A stretch of DNA of 34,796 nucleotides from Bacillota bacterium (lineage in GTDB: Bacteria > Bacillota > Sulfobacillia > Sulfobacillales > Sulfobacillaceae), in assembly GCA_021806205.1 (NCBI GenBank), contig JAJZXX010000155.1, forward strand, positions 1 to 34,796, given 5' to 3'. A program made the translations under genes and the position numbers. Below the pieces are notes generated by a model. That model searched no databases. It was given only the letters and a program-made list of their open reading frames with translations, and was not told where the DNA came from. Positions 1 through 8,253 of the stretch are shown piece after piece; the first letter of the stretch is position 1, and the number at the start of each line of letters is the position of its first letter.

Positions 1-783
1 TCTTCCGGCGAGAAGCCCGCCATTGCCCACGCTGGCGTTGGCGGCGCGTCTTCGTGATCCGTTTTTTCTGCATGGGCACGAGATCAAGGGATTGGCCGTC
101 GGAGGTCATTAAAGGCTTCGCGACACTCAATCCCCGCCGAGCGTGCGCTCCGCGAGCTGGTCTACAGAAAGATGACGCAAGTCTTCGGCGATCTGCTCCG
201 TGGCCGCATCGACCGTTTTCGCGGGCATTGTCACAGCAGGGTCGTCCGCAGCAAACGAGAGCCTCCAGTGGCCGCCTTCCACGGCAATATGAATGGAAGA
301 CGGCACCGAATGGGGCCGATGCGCCACGTAAGGGATGATCCCGGCGGGAAAGTTTTCGGTTCCGACATGCAGTTGATCGCCTGCGATGTCTCCGCCCGTC
401 GCCGCTATCCTGGGAATAAACTGAAAAAGTTCCGCGGTGATCCAGACCGATTGCTTTCCCGATTTCCTCTTGATCTTCGGGCGCCCCCCAAGCTTTTTGA
501 AAAACCGCTGATAGGCCTGGCGAAACTTCACCGCGCCATTACGCAAAATCTGCGAGGGCACCTGTTTAAGAAACGCCGTGCGTTCGGTAATGAAGCGGCT
601 GTACTCTTGGTCGACGGGAACCTTGTCGCCAGCAGTCCCGACCATCTGCCGCTGAAAGCGGCGACAATACCGATCTTCTTGGACTTTAGCGTTATAGATG
701 ACCCGTTGACACCCGATCCACTGGAGCAAGATCTGCGCCTGCTCTGGACTCGGATACCGGCGAAACTGATAACCGTTCAGCAT
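1..783 (-). pseudogene. tnpB: IS200/IS605 TnpB-type RNA-guided nuclease, frameshifted and cut by the window edge
   Basis: The minus-strand frame opens at ATG 783 and runs 218 residues. Its start (GYQFRRYPSPEQ, then WIGCQRVIYNAKV) is the classic TnpB/OrfB N-terminus, with the basic GGRPKIKRKSG stretch in the middle. This frame stops at 127-129, immediately after LGGD, where TnpB proteins carry the first RuvC motif (GIDxG). Below about position 125 a different minus frame continues the homology (TSDGQSLDL, then KKRITKTRRQRQRGQ) without a stop to base 1. So one indel lies at the RuvC-I site and the catalytic Asp context is lost in both frames. It is divergent to tnpA (51 bp apart), as in IS605. 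The C-terminal RuvC-II/III parts, zinc finger and guide RNA end lie outside the window. A sequencing error could mimic the frameshift. Confidence 0.85.
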
Positions 784-834
784 GCACTCACCCGCTTGCC
801 TGGGTGCGTATTTCCATTATATCATTAGGCTACT

Positions 835-1308
835 ATGAATGAAACAGAAATGATGTCTGCCTCACATGCAGTGTACTCTCTTCGGCTACATATCGTCTTC
901 GTGACCAAATATCGACGGAAGACCTTAACCCCAGAACTCCTCGCGGCCTTGCGAGAGGCGTTCGCAGAAATTCTGGACGACTGGCGCTGTACCCTGATTG
1001 AGTTCGGGGGGGAAGCGGATCATGTCCATGTGCTGGTGGGTATCCATCCTGCGCTGAACCTTTCGACCTTGATTAACAATCTCAAGTCCGCCAGTGCGCG
1101 GAGAATGCGGAACCGTTTTGCCGATCACTTACGCAAGTTTTATTGGAAACCGTACTTTTGGCACCGCGCCTACTACGTCGGGAGTGTCGGAGGGGCATCC
1201 TTGGATACGGTGAAGCGCTATGTCGAGGCCCAAGGGACCCAAGAAAGACCCCGCAAGACAGCTAAGAGGCCGCCGCCCGTGACCGAAGGGAATCCCCGTG
1301 GGACTTGA
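835..1308 (+). CDS. tnpA: IS200/IS605 family transposase TnpA (HUH single-strand transposase)
   Basis: This 157-residue protein is slightly longer than usual for the family (about 130-150). It starts with the typical VYSLRLHIVFVTKYRRK block. The HUH metal-binding motif is HVH at residues 63-65, and the catalytic tyrosine is Y129 in TVKRYVEAQ. TnpA of this family nicks and rejoins single-stranded DNA during replication-linked peel-and-paste transposition, recognising hairpins near the element ends. The gene appears intact, so the element may still move even though its tnpB is broken. No strong Shine-Dalgarno precedes the ATG, which is common in this family. It is divergent to tnpB. Confidence 0.93.
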   Translation: MNETEMMSASHAVYSLRLHIVFVTKYRRKTLTPELLAALREAFAEILDDWRCTLIEFGGEADHVHVLVGIHPALNLSTLINNLKSASARRMRNRFADHLRKFYWKPYFWHRAYYVGSVGGASLDTVKRYVEAQGTQERPRKTAKRPPPVTEGNPRGT

Positions 1309-1309
1309 C

Positions 1310-1338
1310 CCCCTCCTGTCCTGTGGCCTAGGAAGGGG
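1310..1338. repeat. Imperfect hairpin, probable IS605 end recognised by TnpA
   Basis: Just after the tnpA stop, arms CCCCTCCT and AGGAAGGGG can pair with one bulged A around a loop of about 12 bases. IS200/IS605 elements carry such subterminal hairpins, so this is a likely left-end hairpin. The exact cleavage site was not located. Confidence 0.45.
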
Positions 1339-1620
1339 AATGCGCGGACATTATGGTCAATATCTTAGTTGCGGAACCTGGTTGACAGAGATTTTTGAGG
1401 CTAGAGCGGATGGCTTCTAGGATTAGGGATGCGGTCAAATTGGCACTCCCGCAATCAGGTAAGAAGCCAAATAGTGTAAAAGCGTATCAGTATGGGGCGA
1501 CTCCTGGTCTCGCGGCCTTGTCAGAAGTTGACTAATCGCCAGATGAAAACCCGGCTAGTGGCAGGACTTTTTCGACAGGACTCGAATTGTCTCTGTATGA
1601 ACAAGTAAAGGGGGCGCGTT
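1339..1620. other. Intergenic region, IS end to defence-like operon
   Basis: No gene is seen here. A TTGACA hexamer lies near 1382, but no good -10 follows at the right spacing. The stretch probably holds the rest of the IS end and the promoter of the four-gene operon. A ribosome binding site (AAAGGGGG, near 1607) precedes the GTG at 1621. Confidence 0.4.
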
Positions 1621-2448
1621 GTGGAAAACACGATAGCACAGCCGACCGACAAGTCGATTACGGGGGTTACAGGGTTTGAGCAGGAGGTTGCACCTGGGAT
1701 AAAGGACCTGGCTAAAATGGTGGATCGGCTGGGCAAGTTGAAAAAAGTTGGTCAGCAGGCAAACCTCGTGAACTTGTTGGAACTGCGCAAGCAATTAGAC
1801 GATATAAACCGATTGGCAGGCGAAGTTAAGGAGTTTGCGAGCCTAATCAAAAAGCAGGTGGATGGCGTTGCGGTCGCGCTAACGGAGCGTGACCAGATTG
1901 AGTGGTGGGAGCGATTTCGGCAATCGTTTCATGCTGGTTATCCGCCGGTGGAGGGGGAATATCCCACTTTTCAGGTGTTTCCGGTGGAGATTCGGGTAGA
2001 CTTGGAGCACGAATTGATTATGGTTAACAACCGTATTGTTCGGGTGTTGCATCCTGAAGCGGTGGCCACTCAGGTGGAAAAAGACTGGGATCGGCTCAAT
2101 CGCGAACGGTTCAATGCGGCGTCCTTCGCGAAAGGTCTTTTGCGTGCATACGACCTCTTAGTGTCTGAAGCACGGGATAAGGCGCAAGGCAGAACTGTCG
2201 GAGCATCGGTGTCTCTAAAGTTGTTGCACCAAACATTGGCACTGAGGGCGGGTGCCGCAGGATACCCATTAAATCAGTTCGCTTTCGACATCTATCGGCT
2301 TCGTCAAAGCCCTCACCTTGTAATTGAAGGTCGTCGTATGGAGTTTGGGTCTACGCGTAACCGTGGAGGGATTGTTATTACTCATCCGAATGGTCATCAG
2401 GAAAACCTCGGGTCCCTAGAGTTGGTCGCCGAGGGTAATCAGACATGA
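1621..2448 (+). CDS. Unknown coiled-coil protein, first gene of BREX-like cassette
   Basis: This is a 275-residue protein that I do not recognise. It starts with GTG behind AAAGGGGGCG. Residues about 25-90 are rich in Leu, Lys, Glu and Gln in a heptad-like pattern (ending near FASLIKKQV) and look like a coiled coil. Then come a compact alpha/beta middle (YPTFQVFPVEIRVDLE) and a C-terminal segment (GRRMEFGSTRNRGGIVITH) that reads like a beta-rich end. There is no signal peptide and no membrane span. Its stop overlaps the next ATG (ATGA at 2445-2448), so translation is probably coupled to the ATPase that follows. By position it could be an adaptor or DNA-binding subunit, loosely comparable to the small BrxA/BrxB proteins of BREX, but no sequence link to them was seen. 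Confidence 0.85.
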   Translation: MENTIAQPTDKSITGVTGFEQEVAPGIKDLAKMVDRLGKLKKVGQQANLVNLLELRKQLDDINRLAGEVKEFASLIKKQVDGVAVALTERDQIEWWERFRQSFHAGYPPVEGEYPTFQVFPVEIRVDLEHELIMVNNRIVRVLHPEAVATQVEKDWDRLNRERFNAASFAKGLLRAYDLLVSEARDKAQGRTVGASVSLKLLHQTLALRAGAAGYPLNQFAFDIYRLRQSPHLVIEGRRMEFGSTRNRGGIVITHPNGHQENLGSLELVAEGNQT

Positions 2449-3656
2449 CCGAGGGTAATAGTCGACCGTTGGGTGGAAGCGACCGCTGGCCGGACGCTAG
2501 CTTATGGCCTGATGCAGTCATTGAAGAGACTTATGTCGATCCTTTCGGCCTAGTCAAGTTTTGGGAGCAATGGTATTTAGACGGGTTTGTAAACCGAGGG
2601 CAGGGCAAAGTGAAGTGCCTGGTAGGTAGGCCTGGGGCTGGCAAAACCCATGTTTTACGTTACCTTTCCAGTGTTGCAGGGAAACGGGGATTTCAGGTGG
2701 CCCGGGTGGACGTGTCAGACATCAAGGTTGCTGCCATTGACGATTTATATCGGGAGGTAGCCACCCAGATAAACTGGGATGTTCTGTTAAGTCGTATTCT
2801 TGTACACGTCATTCAAAACGAGTTGGGTTATCCGGAGTTTGATCGCGACCCCGCTAGCTTTATAAGCTGGGGCGAGTCAATCCGTCAGCTTACGCCGAAT
2901 TTCCTGCGCCGGGACCTTCGTGAAGCTATCAATAAACATTTTCAGCAAGTAGACTGGTATTCTGACTTTGCCATGGCCGTGCGGTCATGGATATTGGACC
3001 ATGTGAGCGACAATCCACTTGGCGGCTCAGCGGAAGTCGCCTGGTTACGCGGCGAGAAATTGGGCGCCAGTCATAGAAAAAGCATGGGTACCCGCAGTAA
3101 TATCAATCGTCGCAATGCCAGACTCTGTCTTGGATCGCTGGCGTCGTTGGCGCACGTGGCATTTGGGCAAGGGCTGATAGTCCTAGTGGATAATGTGGAG
3201 GTTATGGCCTCGTCGACTCGGGTAGAGAATCGACCGTATTACACCCGTGGTTCGCGTGATCAAGCCTATGAAATGTTTCGGCAGCTCATTGATGAGAGTC
3301 CCTTGACCCCTTATCTTATGACCATTCTCTGCGGTGACGAAGATCCGCTCAGCGGATCGCAAATCGGATTTCCTTCCTATCCGGCCCTTTGGGCGCGGTT
3401 AGAGACGGAGATACATAGCGATAAGCCCAACCTATTTGCGGATTGGGTGAGCTTAGATGCTTTATGGGAGCAAGACGCCGTGGCGTTGGATGCATTGAGG
3501 GAGCGTTGGCTTCGGATTTCGGCTGACTGGTGGGTGGATGCCGATGGCAATCCCAGTGGAACGATGCAGCCGTTAGGATTAGAATGGGGGCGGCCGCGGC
3601 GAATGATCGCTGAATTATGGACTGAGGCGTCGGTGAAAGGAGGCGATGCCTGGTGA
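2445..3656 (+). CDS. P-loop ATPase, BrxD/DUF2791-like, with altered Walker B
   Basis: This 403-residue cytoplasmic protein has a perfect Walker A at residues 61-68 (GRPGAGKT). The Walker B strand is LIVLVDNVE with D249-N250, so the usual catalytic Glu after the Asp is Asn. The block VAWLRGEKLG, followed by NINRRNARLCLGSLASLA, resembles the middle of BrxD-type (DUF2791) ATPases of BREX systems. The C-terminus (about 290-403) holds a GDEDPLSG sensor-like loop and a Trp-rich tail. It starts with ATG overlapping the previous stop and ends overlapping the next GTG, so it is made in step with both neighbours. The missing Glu suggests ATP binding with slow or absent hydrolysis, perhaps as the regulatory half of a pair with the next protein. 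Family assignment is from motif memory, not a search. Confidence 0.85.
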   Translation: MTEGNSRPLGGSDRWPDASLWPDAVIEETYVDPFGLVKFWEQWYLDGFVNRGQGKVKCLVGRPGAGKTHVLRYLSSVAGKRGFQVARVDVSDIKVAAIDDLYREVATQINWDVLLSRILVHVIQNELGYPEFDRDPASFISWGESIRQLTPNFLRRDLREAINKHFQQVDWYSDFAMAVRSWILDHVSDNPLGGSAEVAWLRGEKLGASHRKSMGTRSNINRRNARLCLGSLASLAHVAFGQGLIVLVDNVEVMASSTRVENRPYYTRGSRDQAYEMFRQLIDESPLTPYLMTILCGDEDPLSGSQIGFPSYPALWARLETEIHSDKPNLFADWVSLDALWEQDAVALDALRERWLRISADWWVDADGNPSGTMQPLGLEWGRPRRMIAELWTEASVKGGDAW

Positions 3657-4888
3657 ACAGTGCACGGGTTATCGTGGAAGGTCTAAGATCTGGTATCCCC
3701 TATCGCAAGACGGCCCAGGCGGTCACTATCGGTCGTGAAGCCAACATCAAGGCGCTGGTAACCCTTTTGGAAACGGTAGAGAGTGGCGGGCGTCCAACAA
3801 TGTTTTCGCAAATTGTTCGAGCCCAATATGGTGAAGGTAAAACCCATTTGATGCATGCTCTGGCTTCATCAGCATGGGATCGCAATTGGGTTGTGAGCAT
3901 GGCGGCAATAAGCAAAGAGACACCGCTGGATCGTCTCGATCAGCTGTATCCCAAATTGACGATGAATGCACTACGCCCGGGTAGTACTCAAGCCGGATTA
4001 GACTCGGTTGTCACGGAGGCACTTGCAGTTCCACACTTGTTGGCGGAGTCCCGGGCCGTGAATCTTTCCGAGCGTACTCGCGCCATTTTGGATAATCTAG
4101 TTCGACAAGATGCCGGTCTCGATGAACTCATGGGGGACATCCACGGGCAATTCCTGCCGCTGGCAACGATTAAACGGATCCACCGTGAGAATTACGGGAA
4201 GACCCTCAAAATTTCATCGACTCGGATTAAGGATGAGATTCCTTCTTACTTGGGGTTACTCGACTGGCTGATTAGCCGGGCCGGTTATGGGGGTTGGCTA
4301 ATATTGCTGGATGAGGTTGAACTGATCGGAAAGTTTGGCCGTGGCGGTCGTGCCCGCAGTTACGCTAATATGGGTCGGTTTATGGAGGGTATGGGTGAAC
4401 GAACGGTGTCGGTTTGGGCTGTGGCGGGAAATTTTCAGAATGACGTGATTGTGGCGCGGGACGATGCCGTGCACGCCCCACAATGGCTGGCGTCTCGCCC
4501 TCAAGAAGCAAAGGATGCCGAATTGGCGGTGATGGCCGTTGACGAATTATCGGCGGCGCGGCCACTTTCACATCCCCAACCTGCCGAGATTCGTGAAATG
4601 GTAGAACGGGTATATGATCTGCACCAAGAGGCCTATGCCTGGTCTGCACCCCTATCGCGTAACCAGTTCTATTCGGCGGTACATGAGCGGATCGGGGTGG
4701 TGGATGCGCGAATTCGGACGTGGGTACGGCTCTCTTTAAGTCTGTTAGACTTGTGGTTTCTTCATGGAGTAGACGCCGCGGAAGTTCGGGCTGATGAACT
4801 GGTCGAGATCGATCTATCCGAGGAGCCGGACGATCACTCGCACAAGGAATCGGTCGAGTTGATCGAGCGCCGGCCACTTTTTGACTAG
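3653..4888 (+). CDS. brxD-like: P-loop ATPase, BrxD/DUF2791-like
   Basis: This 411-residue ATPase starts with GTG 3653, which overlaps the preceding TGA and sits behind a strong AAAGGAGG at 3637-3644. The phosphate loop is the shortened type YGEGKT (residues 59-64, within RAQYGEGKTHL), as in BrxD proteins (typically YGSGKT). The Walker B is LILLDEVE with D220-E221, so the hydrolysis residues are present, unlike in the upstream ATPase. The order N-terminal REANIKAL helix, P-loop, ETPLDRLDQLY, Walker B, then a helical C-terminus fits DUF2791. BrxD is an ATPase of BREX types 2 and 6 with an incompletely known role. Here it probably partners the BrxL-like protein encoded next. The stop at 4886-4888 lies 10 bp before the preferred start of the next gene. 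Confidence 0.88.
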   Translation: MNSARVIVEGLRSGIPYRKTAQAVTIGREANIKALVTLLETVESGGRPTMFSQIVRAQYGEGKTHLMHALASSAWDRNWVVSMAAISKETPLDRLDQLYPKLTMNALRPGSTQAGLDSVVTEALAVPHLLAESRAVNLSERTRAILDNLVRQDAGLDELMGDIHGQFLPLATIKRIHRENYGKTLKISSTRIKDEIPSYLGLLDWLISRAGYGGWLILLDEVELIGKFGRGGRARSYANMGRFMEGMGERTVSVWAVAGNFQNDVIVARDDAVHAPQWLASRPQEAKDAELAVMAVDELSAARPLSHPQPAEIREMVERVYDLHQEAYAWSAPLSRNQFYSAVHERIGVVDARIRTWVRLSLSLLDLWFLHGVDAAEVRADELVEIDLSEEPDDHSHKESVELIERRPLFD

Positions 4889-4898
4889 AGGAGTGGGG

Positions 4899-7025
4899 AT
4901 GGAAAGTTGGATTGAGGGTCGACAGGGGTCGATTGGGACGCGGGCAGTCCGCGTCTTTGGAACGGTGTGGCGGGACCGGCAGGGATCGCCCAAAGCGAGA
5001 TTGGGCGGTCAGTTGCCCGAGTTTTTGGTAGAATATTTAGTAGCATTACATGGTGTGCATGGCGCGAGCCTCTTGGTAGAGGCACACTTTCCTACGACGC
5101 GCAATCGACAACTTTTGAAATATCAGCTCATACATGACGGCCATGTGGATCTTCTGGATTATGTGGAGGTTACGGTCGATTTGGAGCAGAACACTGCTGT
5201 TGCGCAATTGACGGCGTTTCAGCACCAGTTCCCAATTGATCCCGCGCTCTTGGAAGAGAATCCAGATCTATTGGCAGGCGGCCTTTGGGGACGTGTGACC
5301 GTAGGGAGCCGGCCCGATTCGATCGGCCGTGACGAAGTCGTAGGCGAACCTTGGGTCGATGGTGAATCACTGTTATCGGCCCCAAACGAGTCGTTTTGGG
5401 CTTCGGATTCTCCGCCGCACGTGAGTGGATTTCAGCCCTACCAGGCCAGGGTGGATGTGCACAGCTTTGTCCATGCGCGCCAGGTGTTCAATACCGAAGA
5501 ATGGATTGATCTCCTGTTGGCGTCCGGTGGATATAATCCGGAATGGATTCGTAGTCAGCCGGATGGGAGAAGGCTCACCCGCCTTTACCTGATGCGATTT
5601 TTGCCCATGGTGGAACGCAATGTGAACCTTTTGGAACTTGGTCCCAAGAACACCGGTAAAACTTACCTATTAAGGAACTTGTCCCCTCATGCCTTTACTG
5701 TGGCCGGGGGAGGTGCTACCCCTGCGAACCTTTTCGTAAACTTAACCACCGGACGGCCCGGCCTCATTCAAAGTCGACGCGTGATTGTTTTTGACGAGGT
5801 GGCGCGGGTGCGATTTAGTCAAAACCGCGGCACATTGAGCTTGCTGAAAGATTACATGGAAAGTGGTCAATTTTCCCGAGGCCGGGCTTCGCATGGGGCG
5901 GACACGTCGTTGGTGTTTATGGGCAACTTGGAAGTTGAGGGTTCACGGCCCGCCCCACGTTATCGGCATCTCTTTGAAGTTTTGCCCCAAGAGTTGAAGG
6001 ATACGGCCATATTGGATCGACTACATGCCTTTGTGCCGGGATGGGAGTTTCCAAAATTGACCCCACAGGTGCTGGATCCACCAATGGGATTGGCATCCGA
6101 CTATTTTGGGGAAGCGCTGCTAGCACTGCGAGATTGGCCGTATGATGACGTATGGCTTACTGCGCAAAGGCGGTGGCCCGTTAGAGGGGATCTCAACCGG
6201 CGCGATATTACCGCTTTGGACCGAATAGGACGAGGCCTTTTTAAATTGGTATTCCCTGATGGGAATCTGGATCCGACTGTCGCTGAAGAACTCTTAGGAC
6301 TGGCGGCCGAGTGCCGGCAACGAATTCACGAACAGCTCATGAAAATGGAACCGGGTGAATTCCCGCCGTACATCATCGGGTATCATGGAATCGTAAGCCG
6401 CGACGACAATAGGATGCGGGTCGAAACGCCGTTGGATCATCAAATCAATACGGCACCGCGGGCGGGTGAAGCGACTTCCGTCGCGGCAGCTACCGATAAT
6501 GTTACGGGATCTGTCAGCACGGAAGTGGCAATGGTCCAGGTAGTTATGACCACGAGCAAACGCTACCAGCCTACCTTGCTGGCAGACCCTGGGTTAATAG
6601 GTCTGGAGGCAGTGTGGCAGGTCGCACACTTTTTTCTTAAATCCCATAGCCAGCGATTAGGTCTATCATCCGTGGCGCGATGGGAGGGAATCGGGATACA
6701 GTGGACCGGGGGTCCCGGCGATCTGAGAGGACGATGTGAGCTATCGCTAGTCATGGCTCTGGTGTCGGCGTGGTTGAGAAAACCGTTGCCGCCAGCCCTG
6801 GCCATCATTGGGGGCATGACCGTCGCTGGTGATGTGGTAACACCTTCAGATATGGTGGCATTGACCATGGCAGCGCTCAACCGCGGACGTCAAATCATTG
6901 TGTTACCTGAGGGAAGCCCCATTGATTTATTGCGCGACACGTTCTCCACAACATTTGATCCGACAACCTGGGTCGCGGTGCCTACCGCCATGCGTGCACT
7001 TCGCTGGGCATTTTCAGATCGGTAA
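4899..7025 (+). CDS. brxL-like: BrxL-like AAA+ protein with degenerate Lon-protease-like C-terminus
   Basis: ATG 4899 is chosen over the in-frame TTG 4881 and GTG 4893 because AGAGGAG (4887-4893) sits just upstream. The protein is 708 residues. The AAA+ core has Walker A GPKNTGKT at 248-255, followed by AGGGATPANLF, and Walker B VIVFDEVA with D299-E300. The blocks KDYMESGQFSRG, LDRLHAFVPGWE and DLNRRDITALDRIGRGLFKL are strongly like BrxL of BREX. BrxL forms DNA-encircling AAA+ rings needed for phage defence. The C-terminal about 150 residues resemble the Lon S16 fold, but where Lon has GPSAG the sequence reads RGRCELS (610-616), and a hydrophobic residue replaces the catalytic Lys. Proteolysis is therefore unlikely. 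It is the last gene of the four-gene operon. Confidence 0.9.
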   Translation: MESWIEGRQGSIGTRAVRVFGTVWRDRQGSPKARLGGQLPEFLVEYLVALHGVHGASLLVEAHFPTTRNRQLLKYQLIHDGHVDLLDYVEVTVDLEQNTAVAQLTAFQHQFPIDPALLEENPDLLAGGLWGRVTVGSRPDSIGRDEVVGEPWVDGESLLSAPNESFWASDSPPHVSGFQPYQARVDVHSFVHARQVFNTEEWIDLLLASGGYNPEWIRSQPDGRRLTRLYLMRFLPMVERNVNLLELGPKNTGKTYLLRNLSPHAFTVAGGGATPANLFVNLTTGRPGLIQSRRVIVFDEVARVRFSQNRGTLSLLKDYMESGQFSRGRASHGADTSLVFMGNLEVEGSRPAPRYRHLFEVLPQELKDTAILDRLHAFVPGWEFPKLTPQVLDPPMGLASDYFGEALLALRDWPYDDVWLTAQRRWPVRGDLNRRDITALDRIGRGLFKLVFPDGNLDPTVAEELLGLAAECRQRIHEQLMKMEPGEFPPYIIGYHGIVSRDDNRMRVETPLDHQINTAPRAGEATSVAAATDNVTGSVSTEVAMVQVVMTTSKRYQPTLLADPGLIGLEAVWQVAHFFLKSHSQRLGLSSVARWEGIGIQWTGGPGDLRGRCELSLVMALVSAWLRKPLPPALAIIGGMTVAGDVVTPSDMVALTMAALNRGRQIIVLPEGSPIDLLRDTFSTTFDPTTWVAVPTAMRALRWAFSDR

Positions 7026-7055
7026 GAATCCGCGAGCGTAGTCCGGTGATCGGCC

Positions 7056-7940
7056 TCAGACGCATGTGAGACTCAGAGTCTCGTCACGGACTTTTCGGTG
7101 TGCCCGTCGCGTCTCGCGGACTAAAGTGCCGACCCCGACGAAAATGACCGTCGCAATGACCATCATAAAGGGTAAGCCGATGGTATCTAGATTATGCACA
7201 TGCAAACCGGTATTTATGCCAATGGCCGCAAGTTTTGGGAACGCCAACCCAAAGAGTCCTGCGGCGGCAAAAATGATTCCGCCCCAATACAACGTGTTGC
7301 CGGCCGTCTTTAACGAAATTTTCCGGATGGCGTCGGTGGACAGACCCAGGTTACGGCTAACCCATCCAAAAAGGCCGCCCGCCGCAGCCTGAATCAGAGT
7401 GGTTCCGACCCCGAAGAGAAATCCCGGTATCCAGGCCAGCCAAGCGGATGGCATCGTCGGGGCGAGCACCGTATAGATGATAATCGCGAAGGCACCAAAT
7501 CCCCATCCGGCGATGAAGCCATGAATTAACGGCATCCACCACCGGGGATCTTGAGGCGACTCCTCCTGAGGTTGGTCACGATGCCCCAGTCCAAAAAGAT
7601 GCCAATGCTGACCGCGGAAAATATGGCGAGCAGCCCATAACATGACGACACCTACCACGATATAGACAATATCATCGACGGTTGATCCAAACGTGAACCA
7701 TTTATCTAAGGCGAGATACGCCAATTCACTGGCGAGTGCCCGCTGAAACGTAAAGGCTGCCGAAAATGTGAGGCCTGCGATAATGCCCCGTCGTGTCGAA
7801 TAGCTACCAATGGCATAGCTAAACGTGATGGGCCAGGTGTGCTCGTCTGGAGTTATTCCATGCACCATCCCTAATAGAAGGGCGATGAGTAGTACCGCAC
7901 CAAAGGTTAGTCCCGCATGCGGATCCCACAGATTAAGCAT
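7056..7940 (-). CDS. NicO/UreH-like polytopic membrane transporter, probably for divalent metal
   Basis: ATG 7940 is preferred, giving 294 residues. A TTG at 7958 and an ATG at 7949 are in frame, but AAAGGA lies too close to them. The sequence shows about 6-7 hydrophobic spans. The first span contains MVHGITPDEHTWPI, a His/Asp-rich signature like the HxxxxDH motif in helix I-II of nickel/cobalt permeases (NiCoT, RcnA, UreH, NicO families), which binds the metal. A cytoplasmic His-containing loop (QHWHLFGLGHRD) follows the third span. It is convergent with the cassette upstream (30 bp between stops). It has its own promoter with a palindrome, which suggests ligand-controlled expression. TauE-like exporters are an alternative, and the substrate is uncertain. 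Confidence 0.7.
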   Translation of the reverse strand: MLNLWDPHAGLTFGAVLLIALLLGMVHGITPDEHTWPITFSYAIGSYSTRRGIIAGLTFSAAFTFQRALASELAYLALDKWFTFGSTVDDIVYIVVGVVMLWAARHIFRGQHWHLFGLGHRDQPQEESPQDPRWWMPLIHGFIAGWGFGAFAIIIYTVLAPTMPSAWLAWIPGFLFGVGTTLIQAAAGGLFGWVSRNLGLSTDAIRKISLKTAGNTLYWGGIIFAAAGLFGLAFPKLAAIGINTGLHVHNLDTIGLPFMMVIATVIFVGVGTLVRETRRAHRKVRDETLSLTCV

Positions 7941-7971
7941 GGCCCACATTCCTTTCAAATGATAATCTGTT

Positions 7972-8006
7972 GCATATACGATATGCCATCATTAGGTACC
8001 TGTCAA
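7972..8006 (-). promoter_or_regulatory. Sigma-A-type promoter with palindromic operator for the NicO-like gene
   Basis: On the minus strand TTGACA (8006-8001) and TATCGT (7983-7978) are 17 bp apart, a good housekeeping promoter reading into the transporter gene. The -10 lies inside a perfect inverted repeat, GCATAT-ACG-ATATGC (7972-7986). A repressor bound there would block RNA polymerase. The regulator was not identified. Confidence 0.6.
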
Positions 8007-8253
8007 GTCACCAGCCAAACAATTTTTGCTCCCAACGGTTCCTCTTGTGCATAGGGAATGACTCGGGTGTTTTAGTCCGAGACTGCAAGTGATAAGGGGA
8101 TGCTAAGCGTGATGACCATGTTTGACCTACGGGACAGGTGTGCTAAAGTCTGAAGTAGATAAAGGATGCGCGGATGTGGGAGAACGTGAGAGGTACTGGC
8201 ATGCACCAGGTGGCCCACATACATTTGTTTGGAAAGGGATGAAGGTTGGATCT

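Noticed and set aside
172-828. Plus-strand open frame of 218 residues
   Set aside because: It is antisense to the recognisable tnpB sequence and has no family features.
4380-4877. Minus-strand frame of 165 residues
   Set aside because: It is a shadow of the BrxD-like gene, Pro/Arg-rich and without a ribosome binding site.
7040-7091. Terminator between the BrxL-like gene and the NicO-like gene
   Set aside because: AGTCCGGTGA and TCACGGACT can pair only over a long loop and mostly inside the NicO-like coding end, so I do not call it.
8122-8253. Longer PanD start at TTG 8122
   Set aside because: The extra 44 residues show no PanD homology, and ATG 8254 places Ser25 where E. coli PanD has it.
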